A stretch of 64,000 bases of DNA from Heliocidaris tuberculata (GCA_025618425.1 CM046842.1:23695792-23759791); one strand, 5' to 3'. Shown: positions 23,401-33,339, counted from the stretch's first letter. A program made the numbers and translations. The notes: generated from the sequence alone by a model not told the origin.

Positions 23401-26400
23401 TTTCAACAATAAATAATTCAAATCTATTCTTATATTATTTTTACAACCTATTCAAATAATGCAATGTATATAGCGTAACATTATCTGTAATACAAGGAAG
23501 AGGGCATGAAAGACTTAATGGAAATCAGGGATAGAGTATTTACCTTCTGTTAATTCGTTTGGCTCGGTTGGTATTGTAGTAGGCTCTACCAAGTCGTTGA
23601 CAGATATCGTCTGAGAAAGGGAGGGCATTATAAAAAAAAAAAGAAAAAAAGATAAGGGCCAAATAAAGTGTTGGGCATACTGACGTTTAGTAGTGCAGGT
23701 AGAGAGATATAAAGAGAAAATCAAAGAGAGGGGGGGAGGGGGGAGGGAGGGAGAAACAGAGAGAGAGAGGGGGGGGGGGGGGGGAGGGGTAGCAATTCGT
23801 ATGGGACAGAAGGACAGTCACATATAATGATATACTGGAAAATACAGGTGGATGTACGAAGTTCAGCTCTTGTGAAGAAATGTTTTAGCAAACCCTTGCC
23901 ATGTAACATTAAAAAAAATCGACTTACAATTAATTGTAAAAAAAAAGAAAAAAAAAGTGAAAAATCTACTTATCTCCAGTCTTGCTACAAATGATTGTAT
24001 CTTTCTGTAACATAGCATTGGTTGTAACTGAGTTGCTACTGATTGTAAATATACAACAATTGATGGAAGGAAATTAAATTCAAGGACACAATCAGCATGA
24101 TCAGTGGTAACTGTTTATGTTGAAGAGCCCAGAAGGCATCGTATTGATATTATTGGTCTAAAGGCCAAGAAGAAGAAGAAAAAAAGAAAGATATTGGCAG
24201 AAGAGTTATGAGAAGGGACAAGGTAGCCCCCCCCCCCTCCTCCCCGCGTCAGTTCCTGTGCAAAAGTATACCTGTTTGATTTTCACTTGACATACTCAAG
24301 ATATAATTTGAAGAGTTTTTTTGCAAAAGGGGGTAAGATCCAATTTAGACCATTCCGAGAAAACCAAGTTTTTTTATTTCTCCCATATTGCAATATTTTT
24401 ATGCAAAACAAATTTGTCCTGATATACTTCCCTATACCACGTGAATGTAAAACTGAGTATAACAAAAATTTGCCTGTCTTCATATTTTTAAAATAATTTT
24501 TCGAAAAATCGACCTTTGTTGATCTAGCCCCTTTTGCAAACTGAAATAGATCTACCCCCTCTTGAAAAAAAAAAGAAGAAGATTTTTCTTTGCCATTTTT
24601 GTTCACTTTTTGATGGGAATTTCAACTTTTCTTTGGTATCATTTTATGGAGCTTCTAAAAAATCAATACATTACGACAAAAAAAAAAAAAAAAAAATAAA
24701 TCAAATATGATGAAAAATGGATCTGACCCCTTTTGCAAATGAGCTCTTCATATGGCAATAAATTTCCACTACCTCATAACATAAAATACAACAAAGAAGA
24801 AAAAAAAATTTACCTTTTTACTTGATTTACTTTGTACGAAACATGAAGACCAACTCAGATCAAACGATGTAAAGAGACATACGACCATCTCAAAGGAGGC
24901 TGTAACGATTATCAGTCCATCAATGGCTAGTCTTGCACCCTGGGTTTAATAATGATTTATGATGATTAAGAAGATAAGGAACCATTATTATATTCTCTGT
25001 AAAAAAAATAAAAATAAAAATAAAGCTAGTGATCACTGACGTCACTCCCTGGGGGAGTGAAAATAGAGTATAGAAAATAGAGTGAAATCTCACTCTTTTT
25101 AGGAAGAGAACACTCGATATTCACCCATAAATATAGTGATCACTGACGTCACTCCCTGGGGGAATGATCACTTTATTAGGAGTGAATATCGAGTGAATAT
25201 CGAGTGCTCTCTATAAAAAAAAAGAAGAAAAGAGCAATTTACCACTCTATTTTCACTCCCCCGGGTAGCGACGTCAGTGATTACTCTCTTGACCTACTTT
25301 GTACGATCAATTTAGTACAACTTTGGAGTTGATTGTCGCTATCTGCAAAACGGAGGGTTTTCTCCATTTTTCATTAAAGGAGATTGAAACCCTGAGGAAA
25401 AATCAATTTTAAAGAAAAGAGAGGATAGAGAGAAGCAATTTTTAAAAAAGTTCCATCAAAATCGGTTACGAAATGAAAAAGTTATCAAAGTTTGAAAAGT
25501 TTCAATTTACTTTCTATGGCGGTCCTCGCTTGTCTCCTTCTTCGCCCGTGATATATCTTGGGAAAATATATTTGACACAACATATGTTGATTTCACAAAA
25601 GGATAAGCAGCATCTATAGATGGATTCGAAACATTTATTTCCTCCTCATAATTTAAATAAGTAAACTATAAAAAAAAGGAAATTTACATCTAAGCAAATC
25701 TAAGCAAAATTCCCTGACAGTATGAGACTTATCATGGTTTGGTCGCCATTAAAAAAAAAAAGGGGGGGGGACATCTAGGTTATGTTTACCGGACTATTTT
25801 TGTACACAAAGTGTATTTTTCAGTTTGGGAAAAGGTAGAGAATTGAAAGGCATGTTTTAACAGAGTCATTTAAAGGTAAAGTTGATTTCTGACCAAAATG
25901 TATTAGTTTGTGAAAATGTAGGGATGGAAAGGCATGTTTTAACATAGTGATTTAAAGATAAAGTTGAGTTCTGGCCTTGGAATTACATCGCGAAAAAAAG
26001 CATTTGGGAAATGTTATCATGTCTACATAAGAATTGGTGTAAACTGAGAGGTTTTGGAACAGGGTTGACGGATTTAAATCATGTCGATTTAAATCGCGAT
26101 TTAAATCGCGATTGAATTGTGATTTAAATCAACGTGATTATAAAAAAATCAATCATGGATTTAAATCACTTCTTTTATAAGATATACAAGTAATTGACAA
26201 AAGGTTTGCTGTTGGCAGTTAAAACTTCAAATCAACTACTTACATCATGCAGAATCTAAGATAAGTACGTGGTCAGCAGGGTTCTAGGACACCTACCCCC
26301 TGAACAACCACCCCCGGATAACCACCCCTAGGATAACCACCTTCTAGGACAACTACCCTCTAGGACAACTACCCCCTACGGCAACTACCCTCTAGGACGA

Positions 26401-29400
26401 CTACCCCCGGGACAGTTACCCTCTAGGATGATTACCCCCCGACTAACTACCCCTAGGTCAACCACCCTCTAGGACCTGGGTTCTTAATTATTTTGTTTCG
26501 AGGGCCAGAAATATTCTTGAAATTACGTCGCGGGCCACAGAGTATTATATATACATACAAAGACGCATGGGACTCACGACTCTTGCCCGAATACATTGTG
26601 TATTAGCTTTCTGTTGTTGTTGTTTTTTTTTATTATTTATTTGTTTGTTTGTTTGTTTTTTTTATTATTATTATCATTCAGCGAGCGAGTGAAGCTTGCG
26701 AGCAAAAAAATTTGACACTTTAGAATTGTGAAAATGTAACTTCGTCGTCAAAATGTGCTAATTTAGATTAGATATAAAACATTACAAAGAGACCATTTCA
26801 CTGCCAAAAATGAAATGGTGGGTGCCCGAATGCAGGAAATTTTTGATATTCTCGGGGGAGAGGGCTCAGGCCCCATCCCCCGCCAAGACGTTAATGCATA
26901 CATACCCGAATGGCTCATCTAAGGACGGTTAAACGATTTTAGAATACACCCTCCTCATTTTTTCTTTGTTTGATTTAAAAAAACAAAACCCAAACTATAA
27001 TAGGGCAGGGAACAGATAAATATGATACGCTATTTGCGAGCGAGCAAAAAAATTGATACTTTTATTCACACCAATAGTTAGGATGATATATTATGTATCA
27101 ACATAGTTCTTAAAATAAGATTTTTTTTCTTCTTACTCAGATATTTTTGGTGGGCCGCATGAAATCGTTTCGCGGTGGCCCGTGGGCCGCACTTTAAGAA
27201 CAGGGGTCCTAGGGGGTAATCATCCTAGAGGGTAATTGTCCCGGGGGTAGTTGTCCTAGAGGGTGGTTGCCCTAGGGGGTAGTTGTCCTAGGGGGTAGTT
27301 GTCCTAGAGGGTGGTTATCCTAGGGGTGGTAATCCGGGGGGTGGTTGTCCAGGGGGTAGGTGTCGGATACGGATCAGCAGTGACTCAAATTTGGTTTAAG
27401 TATTTACATGTTTACGTATGTAAAGTTTTTCTTTTGAAATTTGAATTTCTTGTTGGCTATCAGTGAAACATGTTTCTTATTTCTTTCTTATTACATTTCT
27501 CACATAAACAGATTTTCTTTTAAGAGGAAATTTTGTAAAAATCACAATAAAATAAAGTAGTATAGACACACTTTGACTGTTGTAAAGCTCTCTCTTACAT
27601 TCCTCTCCAACACTGACAGTTCATTTTATGTTCAATGCTTTGAATTATAACAGAAGTTTCGCATCCCTGGCAATGGAAGAGCTTTAATAACAATTTATAG
27701 AACTCAAAATAAACTAAACATTACCATTTAAATGTTACAAATAGGTACTTTATATGATAGTAACATTGCCCCAAAAGACGGCTTTTTCAACAAAAAAGAC
27801 GCCTTCTCTGTCTTTTTCAATGTAACCGGGTGGCAAAAAAAACAAACAAAAACAAAACAAACAAAAAACCTGTTCCATTTGCCAATCCAAAAATCGAATG
27901 GCAAATGCACCAGCTTTTGAGATGGTCCATTTTGAAAGAAGACGGCCCCAGACCCGTCCTTTGTGCAATGTAACGGGGGCAAAGAAATTGCTGTTCAAAA
28001 ATAAAGGGCCTATTCAAAGAAAATCACAAATGTGGCAAATAATGTATCACTAGAAACTGGGAAGCTTACACAGATGGCAATTGTATAAGTTTTATGTCAA
28101 CTGCGTATCTGATGATTAAAAAAAATTACAAAAATAAAAGCACTTCTGAGCATCTGGGATATCCGAGCGATTCGCCAGAAATATAGCAATCTTTTGATTA
28201 CGTCACACCGATGACGACGTCCTGATGAACATAATTGCAATGCAATTATTTCTCAAATTATAAAGAGTTGGGTGTATTTAAACATGACCGTATTTTACAC
28301 CATTCTAAAAGGGGAGTGAAACCAACTCTGATAACTAAAATCTTTTGTTTGTAAATATACAGGATGAGGATCAATGATTAATCAAATAAACCGCACCTTC
28401 GAAATGAAAAGCCCGCCGAATAATAGCATGCAGCTGAAAACACAATGGCATCTTATTTCGTTTACAAGCGACTGATTCCTTTATTTTTTATCAAAATAAT
28501 ACCATACACGAAGTTTAGAGTGAGGCAACATATTAACATTAAGAATAACAAAACAGGCACTTATTGACTTTTGGCAGCATTCATGTACAGATGATGGGGG
28601 GGGGGGGGGGGAAACGTCTTTTTTGGCAGTGTAACGGACGAAATAGAATATTAATTGCCTGCTTGATTAAGTGCGCACAAAAAAGTGGGGGGAATTTCTT
28701 ACTTAATGGGAATTCCCTAGGGAAGTTTCCTATGTATGTATTTCGGGAAATTAATTCATTGAGATTGATGATTTCTCAAATCGATTTTGATTTGTGGGTT
28801 ATACTATTTTTAATTGGGTTTAAACTGCAAAATATTCTGTTAAGAACAATGTTAGGAGTAAAAATTTATAAGATTAAGATTGATGTTATTATTAGGGTAA
28901 GATTTCTTTGTAATTGAACATTATTTCCTATGAAATTTAGAAATAATCAAACAAATCAAAGAAATCTGATTAAAGTTTTTTTTTTATCTGATTTCTCGTT
29001 GAAAACACGTGGGGCTGCACACATGATTATGTTGCAGGAATGTTCGGCCCAAACACTTCAGCTGTTTCTCGTCATATTCCGAAAATGGAAACCTTAATTT
29101 GAAGAGCAATCCTTTTCAGGAGACATTTATAATTTTCTTTTAAACTGACATAAAAGGAATGAGAAAGCTCACATTTTTTTTCATTTTTCCCAGAACTCAG
29201 CCTTCTCTTTAAAACCAATTGGGATAAAGTAAAAGTTTCACGAAACTTACCAACTTTCCGCAGGCGTATGATGATCTCTTCAAAGCCGGTGTGCAGATGG
29301 TAGTCTCTTCCAAACCCGCCGCTGAGCAATAGAGAGCAAACAATGCGACTGAAACGAGGCTAGATAGACGGGATAGAACCTTGTACCATTTTTTCTGTGA

Positions 29401-30762
29401 TACCTAAAGTCAAGAAGTGACGAGGAAATGAAATAGGAAATGGAAGCAAATGAATAATTTAATGACTGACCAGTCTAATAGAAACCGAACTTAATATTAG
29501 CAGTTGATAGGCCTGCTCAGGAATCGTTGCGGTCGGTCATATTTGCTGTTATCTCACCCTTTCACATAAGACCAATAGATGGGCCCGAACCGTGGGGGTG
29601 GGGGATTACACAGATTTGGTTTGAACGAGGATGTGGGGGTGAAGCCTTCAAACCCATACCCATTTTTAAGGGTCGTTTCGCCAGAAAAGGGTAATCATTA
29701 TTAGAGACTTTGGATTAGTAAGCGAAATGATTTCAATTATATTTGCACCTGGGATTTTGCACTTTAGCGAGAATGTGGGTGAGGTATCATTCTCTAGAAA
29801 GGAGTGAACCATATTTAAGCCCTAGATCTAAAAGTGGGGTTATTTCTAGGGATTTTCCAAGACAAAATCATGCCCATGTTTAAGGACCTTTTTCGCCAAA
29901 AAGGCGGCCCACGATAGCCGCGGCACATCAGCGAGTATTATATAGGCGAGTACCCCCCCCCCCCTTAAATTTTGTATAAAATACAAAACACAATGTTGTA
30001 AGACAAAGTTGTAAGAAGTTAAGTTATAGCCGTATAAAGGCAAAATGTGAAAACAAAACAAAACAATTACCCAAACTGTGTTTGGTCGATTTGAAACGCA
30101 TATTCCTAGGGCACCCGTAGGTACAAAAACCTGCAGTGAAAACAGAAAATGAACAGAATGTTTGAATTGAGAGACACGTTTGTTCAGATACAACGCCATT
30201 TTATTTTACCGCCCATACACCTCCATCTTCTCTGTCTATCTTTTTGTTTTTTTTTTCTGTGGCTAATGTTAATTATGATGATAATAATACTACTACTAAT
30301 AATAATCTCTATCATTATTCTCAACCCTTTTTACCCCCCCCCCCCATTATGTCCGTTTCTTTGATTTATATCATTTTCAACCTGTCTCTATACCAATCGA
30401 TGTTCTCCTGTCTATTTTTTTTTTTTTTAAATTTAATGTTCATTGTAATTTAAGTGCCCTATGCAACTGAATCTCATTTCTCGTTTGATTTAGGATAATT
30501 TTAGACTATTCAGTCATTTTACATAATATGAAGAAAAATCTATTGGCTGGTACACAATTCCAAGGGAGCTATACATACCATTGTACTTGTCAGAATAGGA
30601 GCAGCGAAATATGACCATTTGCACAATATTGCGATTGCAACGATACCAAAGACAAGAAGAAAACAACCGCCAGAAATTTGAAGAACAGGCAAAAACTGTA
30701 AAGAAAAAAAATATATTGAACGGTACATGTTTTAAAGATAATAACCTTTACAGCTTTACATG

Positions 30763-30802
<40 letters not shown>

Positions 30803-32098
30803 TCAAAGGGTTGCTGGCCCTTTTGAATGGAAAAAGAGCTATTTCTCAAACAAAATATGCTGATGAATTAGCTGACATTTCTTTACAATAAGTAAAAAAC
30901 GGTGGTCATCGGACTTTCAAATTAGGCGACAATCCTTTCATTTCAAAACTCCCTGACAGGGATTCGAAGAGTCTTTCATACATATTAATTTTCTAACAAC
31001 GTGACTTATAGAAAAAGCTCGAGCAAATAGATCAAAATTATACCTAATATTTGGTTAAGTGCCGGTCACACATACACGACGCACGGCCCGCGCACTGAAA
31101 AATGAGCAATTTTGGCCAGTGCGTTGCTTCTCGCAGGGTGTGCGTCAGTATTCGTTACTCGTTCGTCGAGCGCGCTGAACCAACGCTATGCATTAGTTGT
31201 CATTCGCTCTGTGCGTCAGGATTTTTGTGCATGCACAAAAATGTGCGCGGAGCTCGACGCATGAATGTACTCGCCAGGGGGACGCCAGACACGCGCAGAG
31301 CGCGCTGGACCATCGCCAGATACGCGTAGAGCGCGCTGGACCAACGCCAGATGCACGCGGAGCACACGCTGGGTATTCGTTTGTGCACTCGTCGCTGCAC
31401 TGCAGATGACGGCATGCAAGACGAGCCGCACAGTCACGTGACCGCTGTGCGTTGAATGCGCGGTGCCTGCGCGGACCATTCGTTTCGTGCGCTAGCAACA
31501 CGCTGTGCATTCCCTAGAATTTTTAACACGTGCGTCGTGTATACGCTCTGTATGCGCTCTGTAAGCGTCATGTATACGTGCAGCGAGCTAGCAACACGCT
31601 GTCCATTCGTTGTTAACTCGCTAGCTTCTCCCAAATCCTGACAAAAAGTTGCGCGCACAACGACGCACTGAACTTATTTTCTATTTTTAAAGTGAATTTC
31701 AGTGCGCGGGCCATGCGTCGGGTATGTGTGACCGGGCCTTTAACACGCCAAGCACTCCCCTTTATTTGCATGAGTACGCCAAATTTCTCGCCTTCCAATA
31801 CTTCTGCTAATCTAAACAATACGACACGGAAATAATTAATAACAGCAACATTTACATAGCGCATAATACTGATGTTTATAAGTGATATACTATAACTACC
31901 TCACCTGGGAGGAGGGTGGCAAATTTGCAATAATGTTTTGCCAAAGGACGTTAGTGCTGTAGCGGGATTCAAACTCCGTACCTTGCGAACCATAGTTCGG
32001 ATACATATGCACTATATAGATCACGACACTTCTACAGATAAGATAAGAATGTCAAATATAAGTTAACTTACCCGGCCACGATTGTGCTCATCCGCCAT
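8730..32098 (-). CDS. Tetraspan (MS4A/CD20-like) protein with C-terminal ZU5-UPA-death domain, UNC5CL-like signalling adaptor
   Basis: Minus-strand exons, all GT/AG: 1 32072-32098; 2 30579-30695; 3 30071-30130; 4 29251-29403; 5 24814-24939; 6 23544-23610; 7 21201-21307; 8 19571-19630; 9 19144-19238; 10 18273-18315; 11 16138-16262; 12 15469-15655; 13 13519-13748; 14 12983-13117; 15 12166-12310; 16 11764-11785; 17 10379-10483; 18 9293-9394; 19 8730-9030 (stop TGA). Using exon 7 gives 683 residues; using exons 8+9 instead gives 699. Exons 1-5 encode four hydrophobic helices with a short cytosolic N-terminus, exons 11-13 ZU5, exons 13-15 UPA, and exon 19 a death domain. This places ZU5-UPA-DD in the cytosol. 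UNC5CL and PIDD-type proteins use this module in NF-kB/IRAK or caspase-2 signalling (family knowledge). The start has a gcaATGG context. The exon chain is inferred from phase and domain order, without transcripts. Confidence 0.85.
9478..9625. mobile_element. MITE, GGGCTCTGTTTCATAAAA type, copy A
   Basis: Inverted ends GGGCTCTGTTTCATAAAA and TTTTATGAAAGAGGGCCC. The core CAGATGCAAGGATTTCAGTAG is shared in reverse orientation with elements at 11351-11490, 16267-16400 and 34041-34179. Confidence 0.8.
9988..10216. mobile_element. MITE with CTAGCTCACACGAG / CTCGTGTGAGCCAGG ends, copy A
   Basis: About 229 bp with inverted ends (GACCTAGCTCACACGAGGCG and CTCCTCGTGTGAGCCAGGGTC). It is repeated at about 10937-11166 in the tandem duplicate. 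A diverged relative is at 58921-59142. Confidence 0.8.
10568..10711. mobile_element. MITE, GGGCTCTGTTTCATAAAA type, copy B
   Basis: Duplicate of 9478-9625, carried along in the tandem duplication, with a few substitutions and a short deletion near its right end. Confidence 0.8.
10850..10898 (+). repeat. 49-base poly-G run
   Basis: An uninterrupted G tract inside copy B of the poly-G element. Copy A at 9766-9781 has a much shorter run. Such a tract could form a G-quadruplex and is unstable in replication and sequencing, so its length may be unreliable. Confidence 0.9.
10937..11166. mobile_element. MITE with CTAGCTCACACGAG ends, copy B
   Basis: Near-identical duplicate of 9988-10216, including the inner AACCCATGCAAATGTCAG-like segment. 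It was carried by the tandem duplication. Confidence 0.8.
11245..11280 (+). repeat. (TTG)n microsatellite
   Basis: About twelve GTT/TTG units at the right border of the tandem duplication. Translations of it (poly-Q/T) are artefacts. Confidence 0.9.
11351..11490. mobile_element. MITE, GGGGAGCGTTTCAT type
   Basis: Begins GGGGAGCGTTTCATCAAGCG and ends CTTTCATGAAACGCCCCCC. It carries the core CTTGCATCTGATTGGCTGAG. It lies in the intron between the 22-bp exon 16 and exon 17. Confidence 0.85.
12166..13748 (-). other. UPA domain (exon 13 end, exons 14-15)
   Basis: After VDHFSIC the reading continues through CHLRLFNDTPGLED (exon 13 end), then KMFIIWEKGELKIRCDVESG (exon 14), then DDIYRLDRNLINFIVKAIG and FKISFHPHSDKG (exon 15). 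The order, with LRLF.D.P, the FIIWEKG strand and a final beta-rich segment, matches UPA domains that follow ZU5 in UNC5, PIDD and ankyrins. Confidence 0.85.
14001..14248. mobile_element. Palindromic MITE with CAGTGGG ends
   Basis: Left arm starts CAGTGGGGGATTTCAAGTTCGG. The right arm ends CCGAACTTGAATTTACCCACTG. GGTGTT/AACACC tandem units sit inside both arms. It lies in the intron between exons 12 and 13. Confidence 0.85.
15000..15430 (+). repeat. Degenerate TTTTCACACTGTGTTC-like tandem array interrupted by a short insertion
   Basis: Repeating units of about 16-20 bases with cores such as CACTGTTTT and CACCGTTTT run from about 15000 to 15145 and resume from about 15334 to 15430. The gap (15147-15333) begins AGGCCCCTGGGAACG and ends CTCCCAGGGGCCT, an inverted-repeat insertion with long T and G runs inside. 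Confidence 0.75.
15721..16085. mobile_element. Poly-G/C terminal-inverted-repeat element, AT-rich interior
   Basis: Begins CAGTGGCGCAAATCC and ends CTATCTACGCCCCTG, with G and C tracts and an AT-rich middle. It sits about 50 bases beyond the exon 11 donor in the intron between exons 11 and 12. Confidence 0.6.
16262..16405. mobile_element. 134-bp MITE inserted on the splice acceptor of the first ZU5 exon, with 5-bp target duplication
   Basis: The element spans 16267-16400, with ends GGAGCGTTTCATCAAGCG and (inverse) GGAGCTTTTCATCAAGCG. It is flanked by perfect CCTGA copies at 16262-16266 and 16401-16405. On the gene strand CCTGA reads TCAGG, the acceptor itself, so the insertion duplicated the CAG|G acceptor. 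Confidence 0.92.
16445..16730. repeat. Poly-G, poly-T and (TTTTG)n low-complexity region
   Basis: G run at about 16437-16450, then T runs and repeated TTTTG units at about 16585-16650. The open frames crossing it are low-complexity and not considered coding. Confidence 0.8.
17182..17591. mobile_element. TIR element with CAGGGGGTCGTTTCATCAAA ends
   Basis: Both ends read CAGGGGGTCGTTTCATCAAA when oriented inward; the element is about 410 bp. The terminus resembles the GGGGAGCGTTTCATCAA ends of the smaller intronic MITEs, so it may belong to the same superfamily. It contains no transposase frame. Confidence 0.8.
18048..18112. repeat. (AT)n-(AC)n microsatellite
   Basis: About 23 AT units followed by AC units, in the intron between exons 10 and 11. 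Confidence 0.95.
19945..20105. repeat. Short degenerate tandem repeat with TACCCCACAAG-like units
   Basis: Three or four units of about 50 bases share a TTTTGTRCTYTGTACCCCACAAG-like core. They are flanked by CA microsatellites. Intron between exons 7 and 8. Confidence 0.6.
20418..20492. repeat. (AT)n microsatellite
   Basis: Alternating AT with one short interruption near 20465. The flanks (GATTT...TATGATATCA) are partly inverted around it. Confidence 0.9.
22075..22150. repeat. C run and (CA/CG)n microsatellite
   Basis: A C10 run followed by alternating CACACG/CACGCA units. Alternating purine-pyrimidine of this kind can adopt Z-DNA. Confidence 0.9.
22225..23190 (-). mobile_element. LINE 3' fragment with zf-RVT-like region, frameshifted
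   Basis: Minus-strand frames at 22535-22822 and 22033-22656 together read like the end of a LINE reverse transcriptase. The upstream frame has DRHRQYDLGMGGLKETFTRL and REFQYKLLQGAVYTKQELFK. The downstream frame has CRQEVVTYQHLFLDCPKVKR followed by a tryptophan, the zinc-knuckle-like zf-RVT motif. The two frames are joined by a frameshift near 22540, and more degraded similarity continues toward 23190. It is a dead copy in the intron between exons 6 and 7 of the ZU5/death-domain gene. Confidence 0.8.
24990..25290. mobile_element. MITE-like inverted repeat with CACTGACGTCACTCCC segments
   Basis: The unit GTGATCACTGACGTCACTCC occurs at about 25030 and 25135 and in inverse near 25265. The arms TCTCTGTAAAAAAAA and TCTCTATAAAAAAAA flank it. 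A related segment lies at about 32637-32775. Confidence 0.65.
26060..26130. repeat. GATTTAAATC palindromic tandem repeat
   Basis: About six overlapping GATTTAAATC/GCGATTTAAATC units. Low-complexity; no function assigned. Confidence 0.8.
26281..27366. mobile_element. Fold-back element with inverted minisatellite arms
   Basis: The left arm (26281-26476) is a tandem array of about 17-base units like CTAGGACAACTACCCC. The right arm (27206-27366) is the inverse array, units like CCTAGGGGGTAGTTGT. Between them lies an AT-rich spacer whose own ends are inverted (GGGCCAGAAATATT... and ...GGTGGGCCGC). No transposase frame. It lies in the intron between exons 4 and 5 of the ZU5/death-domain gene. Confidence 0.85.
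28011..28563. mobile_element. Partial copy of a ~950-bp TIR element family
   Basis: Collinear with the left half of copies at 48454-49393 and 50532-51474. Shared landmarks are AATGTATCACTAGAAACT, GCATCTGGGATATCC, TAAAATCTTTTGTTTGTAAA and TTTAGAGTGAGGCAAC. The right third and terminal repeat are missing. Confidence 0.85.
31058..31739. mobile_element. GC-rich Harbinger-like MITE with TTA target duplication
   Basis: Ends AGTGCCGGTCACACATAC and (inverse) AGGCCCGGTCACACATACC, then shared GCGCACTGAAA inward. It is flanked by TTA on both sides (31055-31057 and 31740-31742). The interior is strikingly GC-rich, with GCGCGCTGGACCA-type tandem units near 31295-31360. Frames on both strands are by-products of GC content; no transposase is recognised. 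It lies in intron 1 of the ZU5/death-domain gene. Confidence 0.8.
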
Positions 32099-33339
32099 TG
32101 CTTCTTGGAGGCTCTTCTAGCACCACATTCATATGTCCTAGCTTCTAGGACAAATCAACATGCATGAGCGACATGTATGAAAAAGAAAGAAGTTTTGTAG
32201 AGGCATGCATTTTTGTCATCAAAATGTAAGAAATTTCAACAATGCTTGGAAAATAATGTATTGTACTGCAGAGGCAAGAAAATATGACTCATCCATAACA
32301 CATACATACATTTATCTGTCAGTATTTTTTCCATTCACAATGAATGTCTGCATTTCGACAAGTCACGTAAGAGGTTAGCAAATATCGTCCGGCAGTGTGC
32401 AAAAGAAAGAGGGACATTCCCGCAAATGTCATGTTAATTGCTGAACAAGCGAGTTTCACAATAATAAGGAAATGGAACATAAACGTGGTCTTATTTTGAA
32501 TGTAGAAACATTAAGAAAAAAATAAGGATTACTTTAATATTTTAGTAACTCAAATCCTCAGTACCGCGGCAGATCATTACTATTTTGCTTATTTATATCT
32601 TCTTGTTACCCCACCTCGCTACAAAAGTTAACTTCACTGTAAAAAAAAGAAAGAAAAGAAAAATCAACTTCAATACAGAAATTAAGTTTGAGAAATCGTT
32701 AGCTTGAAATTGTATTTTTAGTCCATTTTCACTCGCCCGTGGAGTCACGTCAGTGATCACTCGATTTATTTTAGAGAGTACCCATACATAGAAGGACTCA
32801 ACCGATTATTACTTGCCAAAAGCGCCTTTATTATTATTCAAAAGTTTAAAAATGCGTCGTTCCGCTTTTATAACAATTGGCAGGATACGAGAAGTTATTT
32901 GTTGACGGGGAGTGCATAACAGCTTTATTGATAACAAGGCAAACGCCAAGCGTTGTCTCGTCTGCATCTCGCTATGCGAATGAGAATGTGAACTTTGGTC
33001 TCGCAGCTTTATTATGCTAAGCAATAATGATGATGTTACATACATTTCATCCCTGGAAAATGAGACTTGTCGAAATTTATTTGGAACATGTACATACAGT
33101 ATTACCAGTATTATCATAAATGTACACCGATATCCTGAAAACAAAACAAGGGATCTGTGCAAACACACGTCTAGTGTTAGCAGCCTTTCTGTTAATTTTG
33201 GTCATATAGCTGTAAATATCATGAGTGGTGTCAAGTTGCTGAAAGATTCAGCCTTGTTAAAAAAAAAATAATAATAAATGCATTTAAAAATAAAGAGAAA
33301 GAAACCAGAAAAAAGAATGACAACCTTTGTCCTTGACCA

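Larger units (their letters stand above)
18273..23610 (-). other. Acidic linker exons 6-10 with two alternative cassettes
   Basis: Exon 6 (phase 0 to 1) reads VNDLVEPTTIPTEPNELTE. Exon 7 (1 to 0) contains GLNEPEEHSNYGFTNNGDV. Exon 8 (1 to 1) contains QDPEDGCTSSHAQQSPTG. Exon 9 (1 to 0) contains SEEQAGTSSEHN. Exon 10 (0 to 1) reads YYSDSDSDSDEE, an SD-rich acidic run. Exon 7 cannot splice in frame to exon 8, but 6-7-10 and 6-8-9-10 are both in frame. The linker looks disordered and acidic, with serine-rich casein-kinase-2-like sites. Confidence 0.65.
24814..32098 (-). other. Tetraspan membrane region of the ZU5/death-domain gene (exons 1-5)
   Basis: Exons 1-5 are all phase 0 and encode 161 residues. 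Helix 1 is about residues 15-34 (GGCFLLVFGIVAIAILC). Helix 2 is about 38-60 and spans the exon 2/3 join (AAPILTSTM then VFVPTGALGICVS). Helix 3 is about 77-98 (SSLVSVALFALYCSAAG). Helix 4 is about 123-144 (IDGLIIVTASFEMVVCLF). The third loop holds two cysteines (105 and 116). Helix spacing, the small helix 1-2 loop and the cysteine pair between helices 3 and 4 resemble MS4A/CD20-type proteins. Sequence identity is weak, so another tetraspan family remains possible. Confidence 0.7.

Noticed and set aside
31102..31658. Overlapping long frames on both strands
   Set aside because: They arise from a GC-rich, stop-poor Harbinger-like MITE with tandem units. No known domain.
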